From: Kocuria sp.
GTDB taxonomy: Bacteria; Actinomycetota; Actinomycetes; Actinomycetales; Micrococcaceae
Direction: 5' to 3'
NCBI GenBank assembly: GCA_031179495.1
Contig: JAPSHS010000001.1
Span: 21,136 to 85,135 of the forward strand
DNA: 64,000 nucleotides
Below the pieces are notes generated by a model that was not told the origin of the DNA, made no database searches, and saw only the letters and a list, made by a program, of their open reading frames with translations. The position numbers and the translations under genes are program-made. Each line of letters begins with the position of its first letter. Position 1 is the stretch's first letter. Positions 17,212 through 24,942 of this stretch are shown here, piece after piece.

Positions 17212-18389
17212 ACGGCAAGCACCGCAAGGACGGCCCGCACGACGACAGGGTCCCCGCCTACGACGCCTCCGTGACGGAGGGCGCCCCGGCGGCCGGCACC
17301 GGCAGCCACGGGGTCGAGCGCGGCCCCCGGGAGCTGAGCGGGCAGGGCCGCACGGTGCTCGTCACCGGCGCCTCCGGGATGCTCGGCGAGCACGTGGCCC
17401 GGCTGCTGGCCGCCCGGAACTGGACGGTGCGGCTGCTGCAGCGCCGGCACGCCCCCCTGGCCGACCGGTCGGACGTGGAGGAGGTCCTGGGCTCCGTCAC
17501 GGACCCCGACGCGGTCGCCCGCGCGCTGGAGGGCGTCGACGACGTCGTCCACCTCGCCGCGAAGGTCTCCTTCGCCGGGGACTGGGACGAGTTCGTGATG
17601 ACCAACGTCACGGGCACCCGCGTGCTCCTGGAGACCGCGAAGCGGGCGGGCGTGGAGAACGTCGTGTTCGTCTCCTCCCCCTCGGTCGCGCACACGGGCG
17701 TGTCCATCGTGGGCGAGCCCGCCCGCCCCGCCGACCCCGTGCACGCCCGCGGCAACTACGCCCGGTCCAAGGCCGCGGCGGAGCTGCTCGCGCTCGAGGC
17801 GGACGGCCGGCGGCTGCGGGTCACGGCCGTGCGCCCCCACATCGTCTGGGGGCCCGGGGACACCCAGCTGGTCGAGCGCATCGCGGAGCGCGCCGCCCGG
17901 GGCCGGATGCCGCTGCTGGACCACGGTGCGGCGCTGATCGACACCACCTACATCGACAACGCCGCCGAGGCGATCGTGCGGGCCCTGGAGCGGATCGAGT
18001 GGGCGCACGGGCAGGCGCTCGTGGTCACGAACGGCCAGCCGCGCACCGTGGGCGAGCTGATCTCCGGCTTCTGCCGTGCGGTGGGGGTGCAGCCGCCGAC
18101 CCGCCGGGTCCCGGGAGCGGTGGCGCGCCTCGCCGGCACCCTGATCGAGAAGGTCTGGGCCGTGCGGCCGGGGACCGACGAGCCGCCGATGACGGCGTTC
18201 CTGGCCGAGCAGATGTCCACGGCGCACTGGTTCGACCAGCGGACCACCCGCGAGGTGCTCGACTGGACGCCGGCCGTGACGGTCGAGGAGGGCATGCGGC
18301 GGCTCGCCGAGCACTACCGCACGCACCCGCTGGGCGCCCACGACGCCCCGGTGCCCGCCACCGGCTCCACGGCGGCCGACCGGGGGTGA
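17208..18389 (+). CDS. oleD: OleD, 2-alkyl-3-ketoalkanoic acid reductase
   Basis: NADPH-dependent extended short-chain dehydrogenase that reduces the OleA product to the 2-alkyl-3-hydroxy acid used by OleC. GTG 17208 overlaps the oleBC stop (GTGA), implying translational coupling. The Rossmann motif TGASGMLG is at 53-60, and the catalytic pair Tyr184/Lys188 is in NYARSKAAAE, with Ser residues in VSSPSVAH. About 46 residues of charged, poorly structured sequence precede the Rossmann fold, so a later start is conceivable but lacks an overlap. The C-terminal 25 residues are also low-complexity. Convergent with mutM, 25 bp apart. Confidence 0.94.
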   Translation: MNGKHRKDGPHDDRVPAYDASVTEGAPAAGTGSHGVERGPRELSGQGRTVLVTGASGMLGEHVARLLAARNWTVRLLQRRHAPLADRSDVEEVLGSVTDPDAVARALEGVDDVVHLAAKVSFAGDWDEFVMTNVTGTRVLLETAKRAGVENVVFVSSPSVAHTGVSIVGEPARPADPVHARGNYARSKAAAELLALEADGRRLRVTAVRPHIVWGPGDTQLVERIAERAARGRMPLLDHGAALIDTTYIDNAAEAIVRALERIEWAHGQALVVTNGQPRTVGELISGFCRAVGVQPPTRRVPGAVARLAGTLIEKVWAVRPGTDEPPMTAFLAEQMSTAHWFDQRTTREVLDWTPAVTVEEGMRRLAEHYRTHPLGAHDAPVPATGSTAADRG

Positions 18390-18414
18390 GCCGGCCGGCC
18401 CGCCGCGGACCCGG

Positions 18415-19356
18415 TCAGAACCGGGCGTTGCGGGGCGCGCGCTGGCAGACCGGGCAGCGGTAGGAGGAGCGGTTCATGAACTGCTCGCGCACGATCAGCG
18501 CCGTCCGTCCCTCCGCCGCGCACCGGGGGCAGGCCTGCCCGGACCGCCCGTAGGCGTTGAGGGAGCGGGCGAAGTAGCCCGACTCGCCGTTGACGTTGAC
18601 GTAGAGGGAGTCGAAGCTCGTCCCCCCGGCCGCGAGGGCCCGCTCCATGACCGCCCGGACCGCCTCGAGCACGCGGTGGGTCTCGGGGCGGCGGAGCGTG
18701 TCCGTGGGCCGGGCCCAGTGCAGGCGCGCCTGCCACAGCGCCTCGTCGGCGTAGATGTTGCCGATCCCCGAGACGAGGGACTGGTCCAGCAGGGCGCGCT
18801 TGAGTCCGGTGCGGCGCCGGCGCAGCCGCTCGTGCAGGCCGTCGGCGTCGAAGGCCGGGTCCAGCGGGTCGCGGGCGATGTGGGCCGCGCGGGCGGGCAC
18901 GGCGGGCAGCCCGGTGGCGGAGCGCCCGCCGGGGGCCCCGTCGTCGGTGGGCACGAGCCGGTCGAGGAGCATGCCGCCGAAGATCCGCTGGTCCACGAAG
19001 CGCAGCTCCGCCGGGGTGCCCGGGCGTTCGGACAGGCCCAGCCGCACCTTGAGGTGCTTCTCCGCGGGGAGCCCGGCGTCCTTGACGAGCAGCTGCCCGC
19101 TCATCCCGAGGTGGACGAGCAGGGCCTCCTGCGGCTCGGCCGCGTCCGGTCCGGTCAGGGGCAGCCACAGGAACTTGCCGCGGCGCACGGCGTCGGTGAC
19201 CACGGCACCGTCGAGCTCGTGGGCGAAGGAGACGGGACCGGCCTCGTGCCGGCGCACGGAACGGGGGTCGAGGACCTGCACGGCCTCGATCCGGCGGCCC
19301 ACGACCCAGCGCTCGACGCCGCGGCGCACGACCTCGACCTCGGGCAGCTCAGGCAC
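18415..19356 (-). CDS. mutM: Formamidopyrimidine-DNA glycosylase
   Basis: Removes 8-oxoguanine and formamidopyrimidines and nicks the abasic site. GTG 19356 is processed to the catalytic Pro2, giving the required [13 protein letters not shown]-terminus. Other family marks are the helix-two-turn-helix [15 protein letters not shown] and the C-terminal zinc finger with two Cys pairs (CPRC and CPVC) at about 275-305. Length of 313 residues is slightly above average because of an insertion near [12 protein letters not shown]. It starts 38 bp after rnc and belongs to the rpmF-rnc-mutM unit. Confidence 0.96.
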   Translation of the reverse strand: MPELPEVEVVRRGVERWVVGRRIEAVQVLDPRSVRRHEAGPVSFAHELDGAVVTDAVRRGKFLWLPLTGPDAAEPQEALLVHLGMSGQLLVKDAGLPAEKHLKVRLGLSERPGTPAELRFVDQRIFGGMLLDRLVPTDDGAPGGRSATGLPAVPARAAHIARDPLDPAFDADGLHERLRRRRTGLKRALLDQSLVSGIGNIYADEALWQARLHWARPTDTLRRPETHRVLEAVRAVMERALAAGGTSFDSLYVNVNGESGYFARSLNAYGRSGQACPRCAAEGRTALIVREQFMNRSSYRCPVCQRAPRNARF

Positions 19357-19394
19357 GGCCGGGTCCCGCCCCGGGTCCGGGCGCCGCCACGGGC

Positions 19395-20093
19395 TCAGGC
19401 ACCGCCACGGGCGACCAGGGCCGCGTAGGCCTGCGCCGCGGCGGAGCGCTCGGCCTCCTTCTTGGTGGTGCCGGTGCCGGTGCCGTGGTCCTTGCCGCCG
19501 ACGAGCAGGTGCGCCTCGTAGCGGCGGTCGTGGTCCGGGCCGGTGCCCTCCACGGCGTAGCGGACGGGACCCAGGGCGCGGGCCGCGGCGAGCTCCTGGA
19601 TCTCGGTCTTCCAGTCCCGGCCCTCGCTCATCACGAAGCCGTCCTCGAGCAGCGGCACGATCAGGCGCAGCACGAACACGCGCGCCGCCTCGAGCCCGGA
19701 GCACACGTAGACGGCACCGATCAGCGCCTCCATGGTGTCGGCGAGGATCGAGGCCTTCTCGTGCCCGTTGGTCCGCACCTCGCCCTTGCCCAGGCGGATG
19801 TGCGGACCGACGTCGAGGGACCGGGCGAGGTCGGCGAGGGTGCGCGTGCTCACCACGGCCGAGCGGATCTTCGCGAGGTTGCCCTCGGAGTCGTCCGGGT
19901 AGCGGTGGAAGATCTCGTCGGTGACCGCCAGGCCCAGCACGGAGTCGCCCAGGAACTCGAGCCGCTCGTTGTGGCCCTGCCCCTCGTGCTCGTACGCGTA
20001 GGAGCGGTGGGTCAGCGCAAGACGAAGCGTCCCGGCGTCGATGTCGACGCCGAGACGCTCCAGCAGGTCCTGAGGGTTCGCGGTGGAGTTCAC
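19395..20093 (-). CDS. rnc: Ribonuclease III
   Basis: Double-strand-specific endoribonuclease for rRNA and mRNA processing. At 232 residues it has the catalytic signature [11 protein letters not shown] at 43-53, the second acidic site [12 protein letters not shown], and a C-terminal double-stranded RNA binding domain ending in [17 protein letters not shown]. No ATG is available; GTG 20093 lies six bases after the rpmF stop and is the most likely start. Co-transcribed with rpmF and mutM. Confidence 0.95.
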   Translation of the reverse strand: MNSTANPQDLLERLGVDIDAGTLRLALTHRSYAYEHEGQGHNERLEFLGDSVLGLAVTDEIFHRYPDDSEGNLAKIRSAVVSTRTLADLARSLDVGPHIRLGKGEVRTNGHEKASILADTMEALIGAVYVCSGLEAARVFVLRLIVPLLEDGFVMSEGRDWKTEIQELAAARALGPVRYAVEGTGPDHDRRYEAHLLVGGKDHGTGTGTTKKEAERSAAAQAYAALVARGGA

Positions 20094-20098
20094 CGTGG

Positions 20099-20302
20099 TC
20101 AGGCGTCGGCCACCTTGCGGCCCTTGTACTCCAGGAACAGCGCGGTGCCCGCGGAGTCGGTCACGACCTTGGCCTGGTGCGGCAGGCTGTAGGTGACCTT
20201 GCCGTTCTCGACGGTCTTGACCAGCTTCGGCGCGGTCGCCTTCCACTGGGAACGGCGTGCACGGGTATTCGCACGGGACATTTTCCGCTTGGGAACAGCC
20301 AC
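20099..20302 (-). CDS. rpmF: 50S ribosomal protein L32
   Basis: 67-residue ribosomal protein with the diagnostic N-terminus [18 protein letters not shown] from GTG 20302, preceded by an AGAGAAGAGAGA purine stretch. The four zinc-binding cysteines of some L32 proteins are absent, i.e. this is the cysteine-free form. It follows the DUF177 gene by two bases, the usual pairing in bacteria. Confidence 0.96.
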   Translation of the reverse strand: MAVPKRKMSRANTRARRSQWKATAPKLVKTVENGKVTYSLPHQAKVVTDSAGTALFLEYKGRKVADA

Positions 20303-20304
20303 GG

Positions 20305-20919
20305 CTATCTCTCTTCTCTCGGTTCGGTCGTCTCGGTCGAGGTGTCCTGCTCGAGCAGCCCGGACAGGGCGCTCCAGCGCGGATCGAGCACCTCGTGGTG
20401 GTGTCCCTGGTCGTCCTCCAGGCGCGCGCCGCACTGGGCGCACAACCCCTGGCAGTCCTCCCGGCACACCGGTTGGAACGGCAGCTGCGTGATCACTGCG
20501 TCCCGAAGCATGGGTTCGAGGTCGATGGTCTCGTCCTGAACTTCATACATCTGGTCGTCCTCGGACTCCTCCCCACCGTCGGTGGTGGCGTCGAAGACGT
20601 AGAGCTCCTGCACATCGACGTCCAGATCATAGTCGATCGGGTCGAGGCACCGGCTGCACTCGCCGTGGATGACCACGCCGGTGGTGCCGGAGACCAGGAT
20701 CCCGTCGTGGACGGATTCCAGCCGGAGGTCGAGGTCGATGTCCGAGCCCTCCGGGGCGCCGATGAGTGCGTTGCCGAAGTCCTTCGGCGCGGGCACAACT
20801 TCCTGCAGGCGTCGCATCGTCCCCGGGCGGTGCTCGAGGTCCCTGATACCGATGGTGAGGGGGGCACTGTTCTCGCGGCTGATGACTGACTCCTGGTGAA
20901 ATTCTGACCGACGGACCAT
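20305..20919 (-). CDS. YceD/DUF177 family protein (23S rRNA accumulation)
   Basis: Member of the YceD family, linked in E. coli and plants to 23S rRNA accumulation, and nearly always encoded next to rpmF, as here. Two Cys clusters are visible: ECSRC at about residue 90 and [13 protein letters not shown] at about 155-167, which could bind zinc. ATG 20919 is the furthest start but has no clear ribosome site; conserved sequence begins only at about residue 20 ([14 protein letters not shown]), so a shorter product is possible. Confidence 0.9.
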   Translation of the reverse strand: MVRRSEFHQESVISRENSAPLTIGIRDLEHRPGTMRRLQEVVPAPKDFGNALIGAPEGSDIDLDLRLESVHDGILVSGTTGVVIHGECSRCLDPIDYDLDVDVQELYVFDATTDGGEESEDDQMYEVQDETIDLEPMLRDAVITQLPFQPVCREDCQGLCAQCGARLEDDQGHHHEVLDPRWSALSGLLEQDTSTETTEPREER

Positions 20920-20987
20920 GTTAGCGCGCCCTGCCGCCCGTTCTCAAACGGGACGCGCCCCGGCCCGCGGGCGCGGCGCCGTCCGGC

Positions 20988-21455
20988 TCAGCCCAGGAGG
21001 GCGCGCAGCACGGGCTGCGGCACGAACCCGGAGACGTCCCCGCCGAGGCCGTGGACCTCCTTGACGAGGGTCGAGGACAGGTGCAGGAACCGCGGGTCCC
21101 CCGGCAGGAACACCGTCTCGACCGGTGCCAGGTGGCGGTTCATCGTGGCCATGGGCACCTCGTAGGCGTAGTCCTCCCCCGAGCGCAGCCCCTTGACCAG
21201 GGCCACCGCGCCGCGGTGCGCGGCGTACTCCGCGAGCAGCCCCCCGCCCATGGGCTCGACGACGACGCCGGCGATGCCCGCGAGGCTCTCCCGTGCCAGG
21301 GCCAGCCGCCGGCCGGAGTCGAAGCGGTAGCGCTTGTGCGGGTTGGTGGACACCGCGACCACCACCTCGTCGAAGAGGGCCGCGGCACGCGCGACGACCT
21401 CCACGTGGCCGTTGTGGATCGGGTCGAAGGAGCCGGGGCAGATCGCTCGGTGCAT
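20988..21455 (-). CDS. coaD: Phosphopantetheine adenylyltransferase
   Basis: Fourth step of coenzyme A synthesis: adenylates 4'-phosphopantetheine to dephospho-CoA. 155 residues with CPGSFDPIHNGHVEVV (the HxGH nucleotidyltransferase motif), TNPHKRYRF, and LVKGLRSGEDYAYE. ATG 21455 (MHRAICPGSF) is preferred over ATG 21464 because family members start at this point. In relatives coaD usually adjoins rsmD; here two genes (aminotransferase, UDP-glucose dehydrogenase) lie between. Confidence 0.95.
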   Translation of the reverse strand: MHRAICPGSFDPIHNGHVEVVARAAALFDEVVVAVSTNPHKRYRFDSGRRLALARESLAGIAGVVVEPMGGGLLAEYAAHRGAVALVKGLRSGEDYAYEVPMATMNRHLAPVETVFLPGDPRFLHLSSTLVKEVHGLGGDVSGFVPQPVLRALLG

Positions 21456-21514
21456 GGGCCCCATCCTAGGCACGCCTCCCGGGCACCCCGCCGCGGGACC
21501 CTAGACTGGCCGCC

Positions 21515-22741
21515 ATGGATGCCAATGCCGCCGCCGCCCCGCACACGCCCGGCTCCCCCTGGGAGCGCATGGCCCGCGGAGGCGGCCTGCTGACGAGCAC
21601 CGGGGAGCTGTCCGGGACCGTCTTCGAGGAGATGTCCCGGCTGGCCGCACGGACGGGGGCGGTCAACCTCGGCCAGGGCTTTCCCGACGTCGACGGCCCG
21701 CCCGAGATGCTCGAGGCCGCCGCGGCCGCCCTGCGCGGCGGCGGCAACCAGTACTCCCCGGTGGCCGGGGTGCCGCAGCTGCAGGAGGCCGTCGCCGAGC
21801 ACCAGCGCCGCTTCTACGGGATCGAGCCGGACCCGTCCTCCGGCGTCGTGGTGACCGTGGGCGCCTCCGAGGGCCTGGCGGCGAGCCTGCTCGCGTTCCT
21901 GAGCCCCGGCGACGAGGTCGTCACCTTCGAGCCCCACTACGACCTCTACGGCGCCGTGGTGGAGTTCGCCGGCGCGCGGCTGGTCACGGTCCCGCTCGAG
22001 CCCCCGCACTTCTCCCCCGATCTCGACCGCCTCGCGGGGGCCTTCGGGCCCCGCACCCGGATGGTGATCCTCAACGACCCGCACAACCCCACCGGCACCG
22101 TGTTCGACGACGCGGCCCTCTCCCGGGTGGCCGAGCTCGCCGCGGTGCACGACTGCGTGGTGGTGACCGACGAGGTCTACGAGCACCTGCGCTTCGCCGG
22201 CGGCCACCGCCCCCTGGCGGCCCTGCCGGGAGCCTTCGAGCGGACCCTCACGGTCTCCTCGGTGGGCAAGACCTTCTCGGCCACGGGCTGGCGCGTGGGA
22301 TGGGTCAGCGGGCCGGCGCACCTGGTCGGCCCGGTGCGCGCCACCAAGGCCTACCTCACGCACAGCGCCGCCACTCCCCTGCAGCTCGGGGCGGCCGCGG
22401 CCCTGGGACTGCCCGACGCCTTCTACGACCGGCTCACCGGGGACTTCCGTCGGCGCCGCGACGTGCTCGTGCAGGAGCTGGCCCGGGCGGGCGCCGAGCC
22501 CTTCGAGCCGCAGGGCACGTTCTTCGTCGTGGCGGACGTCCGCGCCCTGTGCGAACGCCACGGGGTCGGGGACGCCACGGCGCTCGCCCCCGTACTGGCC
22601 GAGCGCGCCGGCGTGGTGGGTGTGCCCGTACCGGCCCTCGCCTCGGCCGCGCACCGGGATCTGTACACGACGTGGATGCGCTTCTCCTTCGGCAAGCGCC
22701 TGGACCTCCTGGAGGAGGCGGGGCGGCGCCTGGCCCGCTGA
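21515..22741 (+). CDS. PLP-dependent aminotransferase, class I/II
   Basis: 408-residue fold-type I aminotransferase. Recognisable marks are NLGQGFPDVDGP at the N-terminus, NQYSPVAGVPQL, the cofactor-binding NDPHNPTG (188-194), DEVYEHL, and Schiff-base Lys252 in SSVGKTFSATGWRVGW, with the carboxylate-binding Arg in WMRFSFGK. The closest general types are kynurenine/glutamine transaminase-like and succinyldiaminopimelate aminotransferase (DapC)-like enzymes; the sequence alone does not choose. It is divergent from coaD (59 bp) and convergent with ugd, with a strong hairpin between. Confidence 0.88.
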   Translation: MDANAAAAPHTPGSPWERMARGGGLLTSTGELSGTVFEEMSRLAARTGAVNLGQGFPDVDGPPEMLEAAAAALRGGGNQYSPVAGVPQLQEAVAEHQRRFYGIEPDPSSGVVVTVGASEGLAASLLAFLSPGDEVVTFEPHYDLYGAVVEFAGARLVTVPLEPPHFSPDLDRLAGAFGPRTRMVILNDPHNPTGTVFDDAALSRVAELAAVHDCVVVTDEVYEHLRFAGGHRPLAALPGAFERTLTVSSVGKTFSATGWRVGWVSGPAHLVGPVRATKAYLTHSAATPLQLGAAAALGLPDAFYDRLTGDFRRRRDVLVQELARAGAEPFEPQGTFFVVADVRALCERHGVGDATALAPVLAERAGVVGVPVPALASAAHRDLYTTWMRFSFGKRLDLLEEAGRRLAR

Positions 22742-22831
22742 GCACCCGGGCGTGCGTCGCACCCGGCCGGCGGGGTGCGCGCCCCCGGACGACCCGACTC
22801 CCGGGAACTGCGGGGACCGAGCCGGTCCCCG

Positions 22832-22883
22832 CACCACGACGACGGCCACCGCTGCCGGAGCAGCGGTGGCCGTCGTCGTGGTG
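22832..22883. terminator. 23-bp perfect hairpin between convergent genes
   Basis: Arms 22832-22854 and 22861-22883 are perfectly complementary with a 6-base loop. It lies between the stops of the aminotransferase gene (+) and ugd (-), so it can serve both as a terminator. No T-run on either side. Confidence 0.85.
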
Positions 22884-22899
22884 GACGCGGCCCGCTCGC

Positions 22900-24222
22900 T
22901 CAGACGGCCGCCCGGCGGCCCAGGGCCCGGTAGTCGAAGCCGGCGGCGGCCCACCGCCCGGGGTCGAGCACGTTGCGGCCGTCGAGGATCTGCGGGACGG
23001 CCACGAGCGGCTCCAGCTGCTCGGGGGTCATCGTCCTGAACTCGGCCCACTCGGTCAGCAGCAGGACGACCTCGGCGCCGGTCACGGCGGCCTCGAGGGA
23101 GTCCACGTAGTCCAGGCGCGGGTAGCGCTTGGCGGCGTTGGCGTTGGCCTTGGGGTCGTAGACGGCGACCTCCGCGCCGATCGAGTGCAGCCGGGCGGCG
23201 ATGTCCAGGGCCGGGGAGTCGCGGACGTCGTCGGAGTCCGGCTTGAAGGCCGCCCCGAGCACGGCCACGTGCTTGCCCACCACGGAGCCGCCGAGCATCT
23301 GGGTGACCGTCTCCACGGTGTGGCCGCGGCGGCGGACGTTGATGTCGTCGACCTCGGCGAGGAAGCGCACCGACTGCTCCACGCCCAGCTCCGCGGCCCG
23401 CGCCCGCAGGGCCCGGATGTCCTTGGGCAGGCAGCCGCCGCCGAAGCCCACGCCGGCGTTGAGGAACTTGCGCCCGATCCGCTCGTCGAGCCCGATCGCG
23501 TCGGCGAGCGTGCGGATGTCCCCGCCGACCGCCTCGGTCAGCTCGGAGAGGGCGTTGATGAAGGAGATCTTCGTGGCCAGGAACGCGTTGGCGGCGACCT
23601 TCACGAGCTCGGCGGTCTCGAAGTCGGTGACGATCAGCGGGACGCCCGCCTCCAGCTGCCGGGCGTAGACCCGGCGCATCACGGCCTCCGCGGCCGCGTC
23701 CTCGGCGCCCAGCACCATCCGGTCGGGGGTCAGGGTGTCCTCCACGGCGTAGCCCTCGCGGAGGAACTCGGGGTTCCACACCAGCGACACGTCCACCCCG
23801 TCGCGGGCGGAGGCCTTCGCGAGGTCGGCGAGCCGGCGGGCGGAGCCCACGGGGACCGTGGACTTGCCCGCGATGACGCAGTCCTTCGTGGCGGCCGCGG
23901 CGATCGAGCCGACGGCGGCGTCCACGTAGCGCATGTCCGCCGCGAAGCTCCCGGAGCGCTGCGGCGTGCCGACCCCCACGAAGTGCACGTCGCCGAAGGC
24001 CCCGGCCTCCTCGTAGCTGGTCGTGAAGCGCAGGCGCCCGGACTCCACGTGCGTGCGCAGCAGCTCGCCCAGGCCCGGCTCGTGGAAGGGGAGCTCCCCG
24101 CGGGACAGGGCGTCGACCTTCTGCGGGTCCACGTCCACGCCCAGGACCTCGAAGCCCATCTCCGCCATCGACGCGGCGTGCGTGGCCCCCAGGTAGCCCG
24201 TTCCCAGAACCGTGATCTTCAT
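22900..24222 (-). CDS. ugd: UDP-glucose 6-dehydrogenase
   Basis: Oxidises UDP-glucose to UDP-glucuronate with two NAD+, supplying wall or capsule polysaccharide (teichuronic-acid-type polymers in Micrococcaceae). 440 residues with NAD motif LGTGYLG at 6-12, GVGTPQ, KSTVPVGSA, NPEFLREG, and the catalytic Cys264 in GFGGGCLPKD. ATG 24222 has GGAGG about 6 nt upstream. It stands as a single gene without other sugar-nucleotide genes, inserted between coaD and rsmD. GDP-mannose dehydrogenase is the main alternative, but overall pattern and length fit Ugd. Confidence 0.93.
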   Translation of the reverse strand: MKITVLGTGYLGATHAASMAEMGFEVLGVDVDPQKVDALSRGELPFHEPGLGELLRTHVESGRLRFTTSYEEAGAFGDVHFVGVGTPQRSGSFAADMRYVDAAVGSIAAAATKDCVIAGKSTVPVGSARRLADLAKASARDGVDVSLVWNPEFLREGYAVEDTLTPDRMVLGAEDAAAEAVMRRVYARQLEAGVPLIVTDFETAELVKVAANAFLATKISFINALSELTEAVGGDIRTLADAIGLDERIGRKFLNAGVGFGGGCLPKDIRALRARAAELGVEQSVRFLAEVDDINVRRRGHTVETVTQMLGGSVVGKHVAVLGAAFKPDSDDVRDSPALDIAARLHSIGAEVAVYDPKANANAAKRYPRLDYVDSLEAAVTGAEVVLLLTEWAEFRTMTPEQLEPLVAVPQILDGRNVLDPGRWAAAGFDYRALGRRAAV

Positions 24223-24314
24223 GGACGTCCTCCGTCTTTCCCGGGCCGCCGGGCCCGTGCTCGATGTTGCCTGTCGCATCTTGTCAGGGCGGGACCGCGC
24301 AGCGGCGCAGGTGC

Positions 24315-24908
24315 TCAGCGCGGCGCGCCGGGCGACGGCGTGGCGTCCGTCTCGGCGAACCACATGGCGGTCTCCCCGTGCCGCCTGTGCTCGAAGCGGC
24401 GCAGGCCCTCCGGCCAGGCCGGCTCCGGCGAGCGCGACGAGCGCTCGACCACGACCACCCCGCCCGGCCGCAGCCGGGCCGCGAGGGGCGCCAGGGTGGC
24501 GGTGAGCTCCGCCTCGCCCAGCGGATAGGGCGGGTCGGCCAGCACCAGGTCCCACGGCCCCTCGCCGGGATCGGCCAGGTGGCCGGCGACCGTGCCCTGG
24601 TGCACCGCCACGACGTCGTCGCGGCCCAGGGCCCGGTGCACCACGGCCGCGTTGGCCCGGCAGACCCGGGCGGCGGGCGCGTGGCGCTCCACCAGGGTCA
24701 CCTCCGCCGCGCCGCGGCTGGCGGCCTCGCAGCCCAGTGCCCCGGAGCCTGCGAACAGGTCCAGGACCCGGGCGTCGTGGAGCATGCCCCAGGCCTCGAG
24801 GCGGGCGAAGAGGGACTCCTTCACCCGGTCGGTGGTGGGGCGGGTGCCCTGGCCCGGCACGGACTGCAGGCGCAGCCCCCCGGCGGCCCCGGCGATGATC
24901 CTGCTCAT
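24315..24908 (-). CDS. rsmD: 16S rRNA (guanine966-N2)-methyltransferase RsmD
   Basis: Methylates G966 of 16S rRNA using S-adenosylmethionine. 197 residues with the N-terminal MSRIIAGAAGGLRLQ, PTTDRVKESLF, SAM motif VLDLFAGSGALGCEA, and the catalytic motif LADPPYPL. It follows recG (34 bp). The ugd start is 92 bp downstream. Confidence 0.93.
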   Translation of the reverse strand: MSRIIAGAAGGLRLQSVPGQGTRPTTDRVKESLFARLEAWGMLHDARVLDLFAGSGALGCEAASRGAAEVTLVERHAPAARVCRANAAVVHRALGRDDVVAVHQGTVAGHLADPGEGPWDLVLADPPYPLGEAELTATLAPLAARLRPGGVVVVERSSRSPEPAWPEGLRRFEHRRHGETAMWFAETDATPSPGAPR

Positions 24909-24942
24909 CCGTGTGCTCCTCCCGTCCTCGGCCGCACCGGGC

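Noticed and set aside
18314..19168. Long minus-strand frame overlapping mutM
   Set aside because: MutM in the adjacent frame has its full set of motifs including the zinc finger; this frame has none.
19356..19704. Extended mutM start in frame upstream
   Set aside because: MutM must begin with Pro2 after the initiator, which fits only GTG 19356; the extension is antisense-like shadow over rnc.
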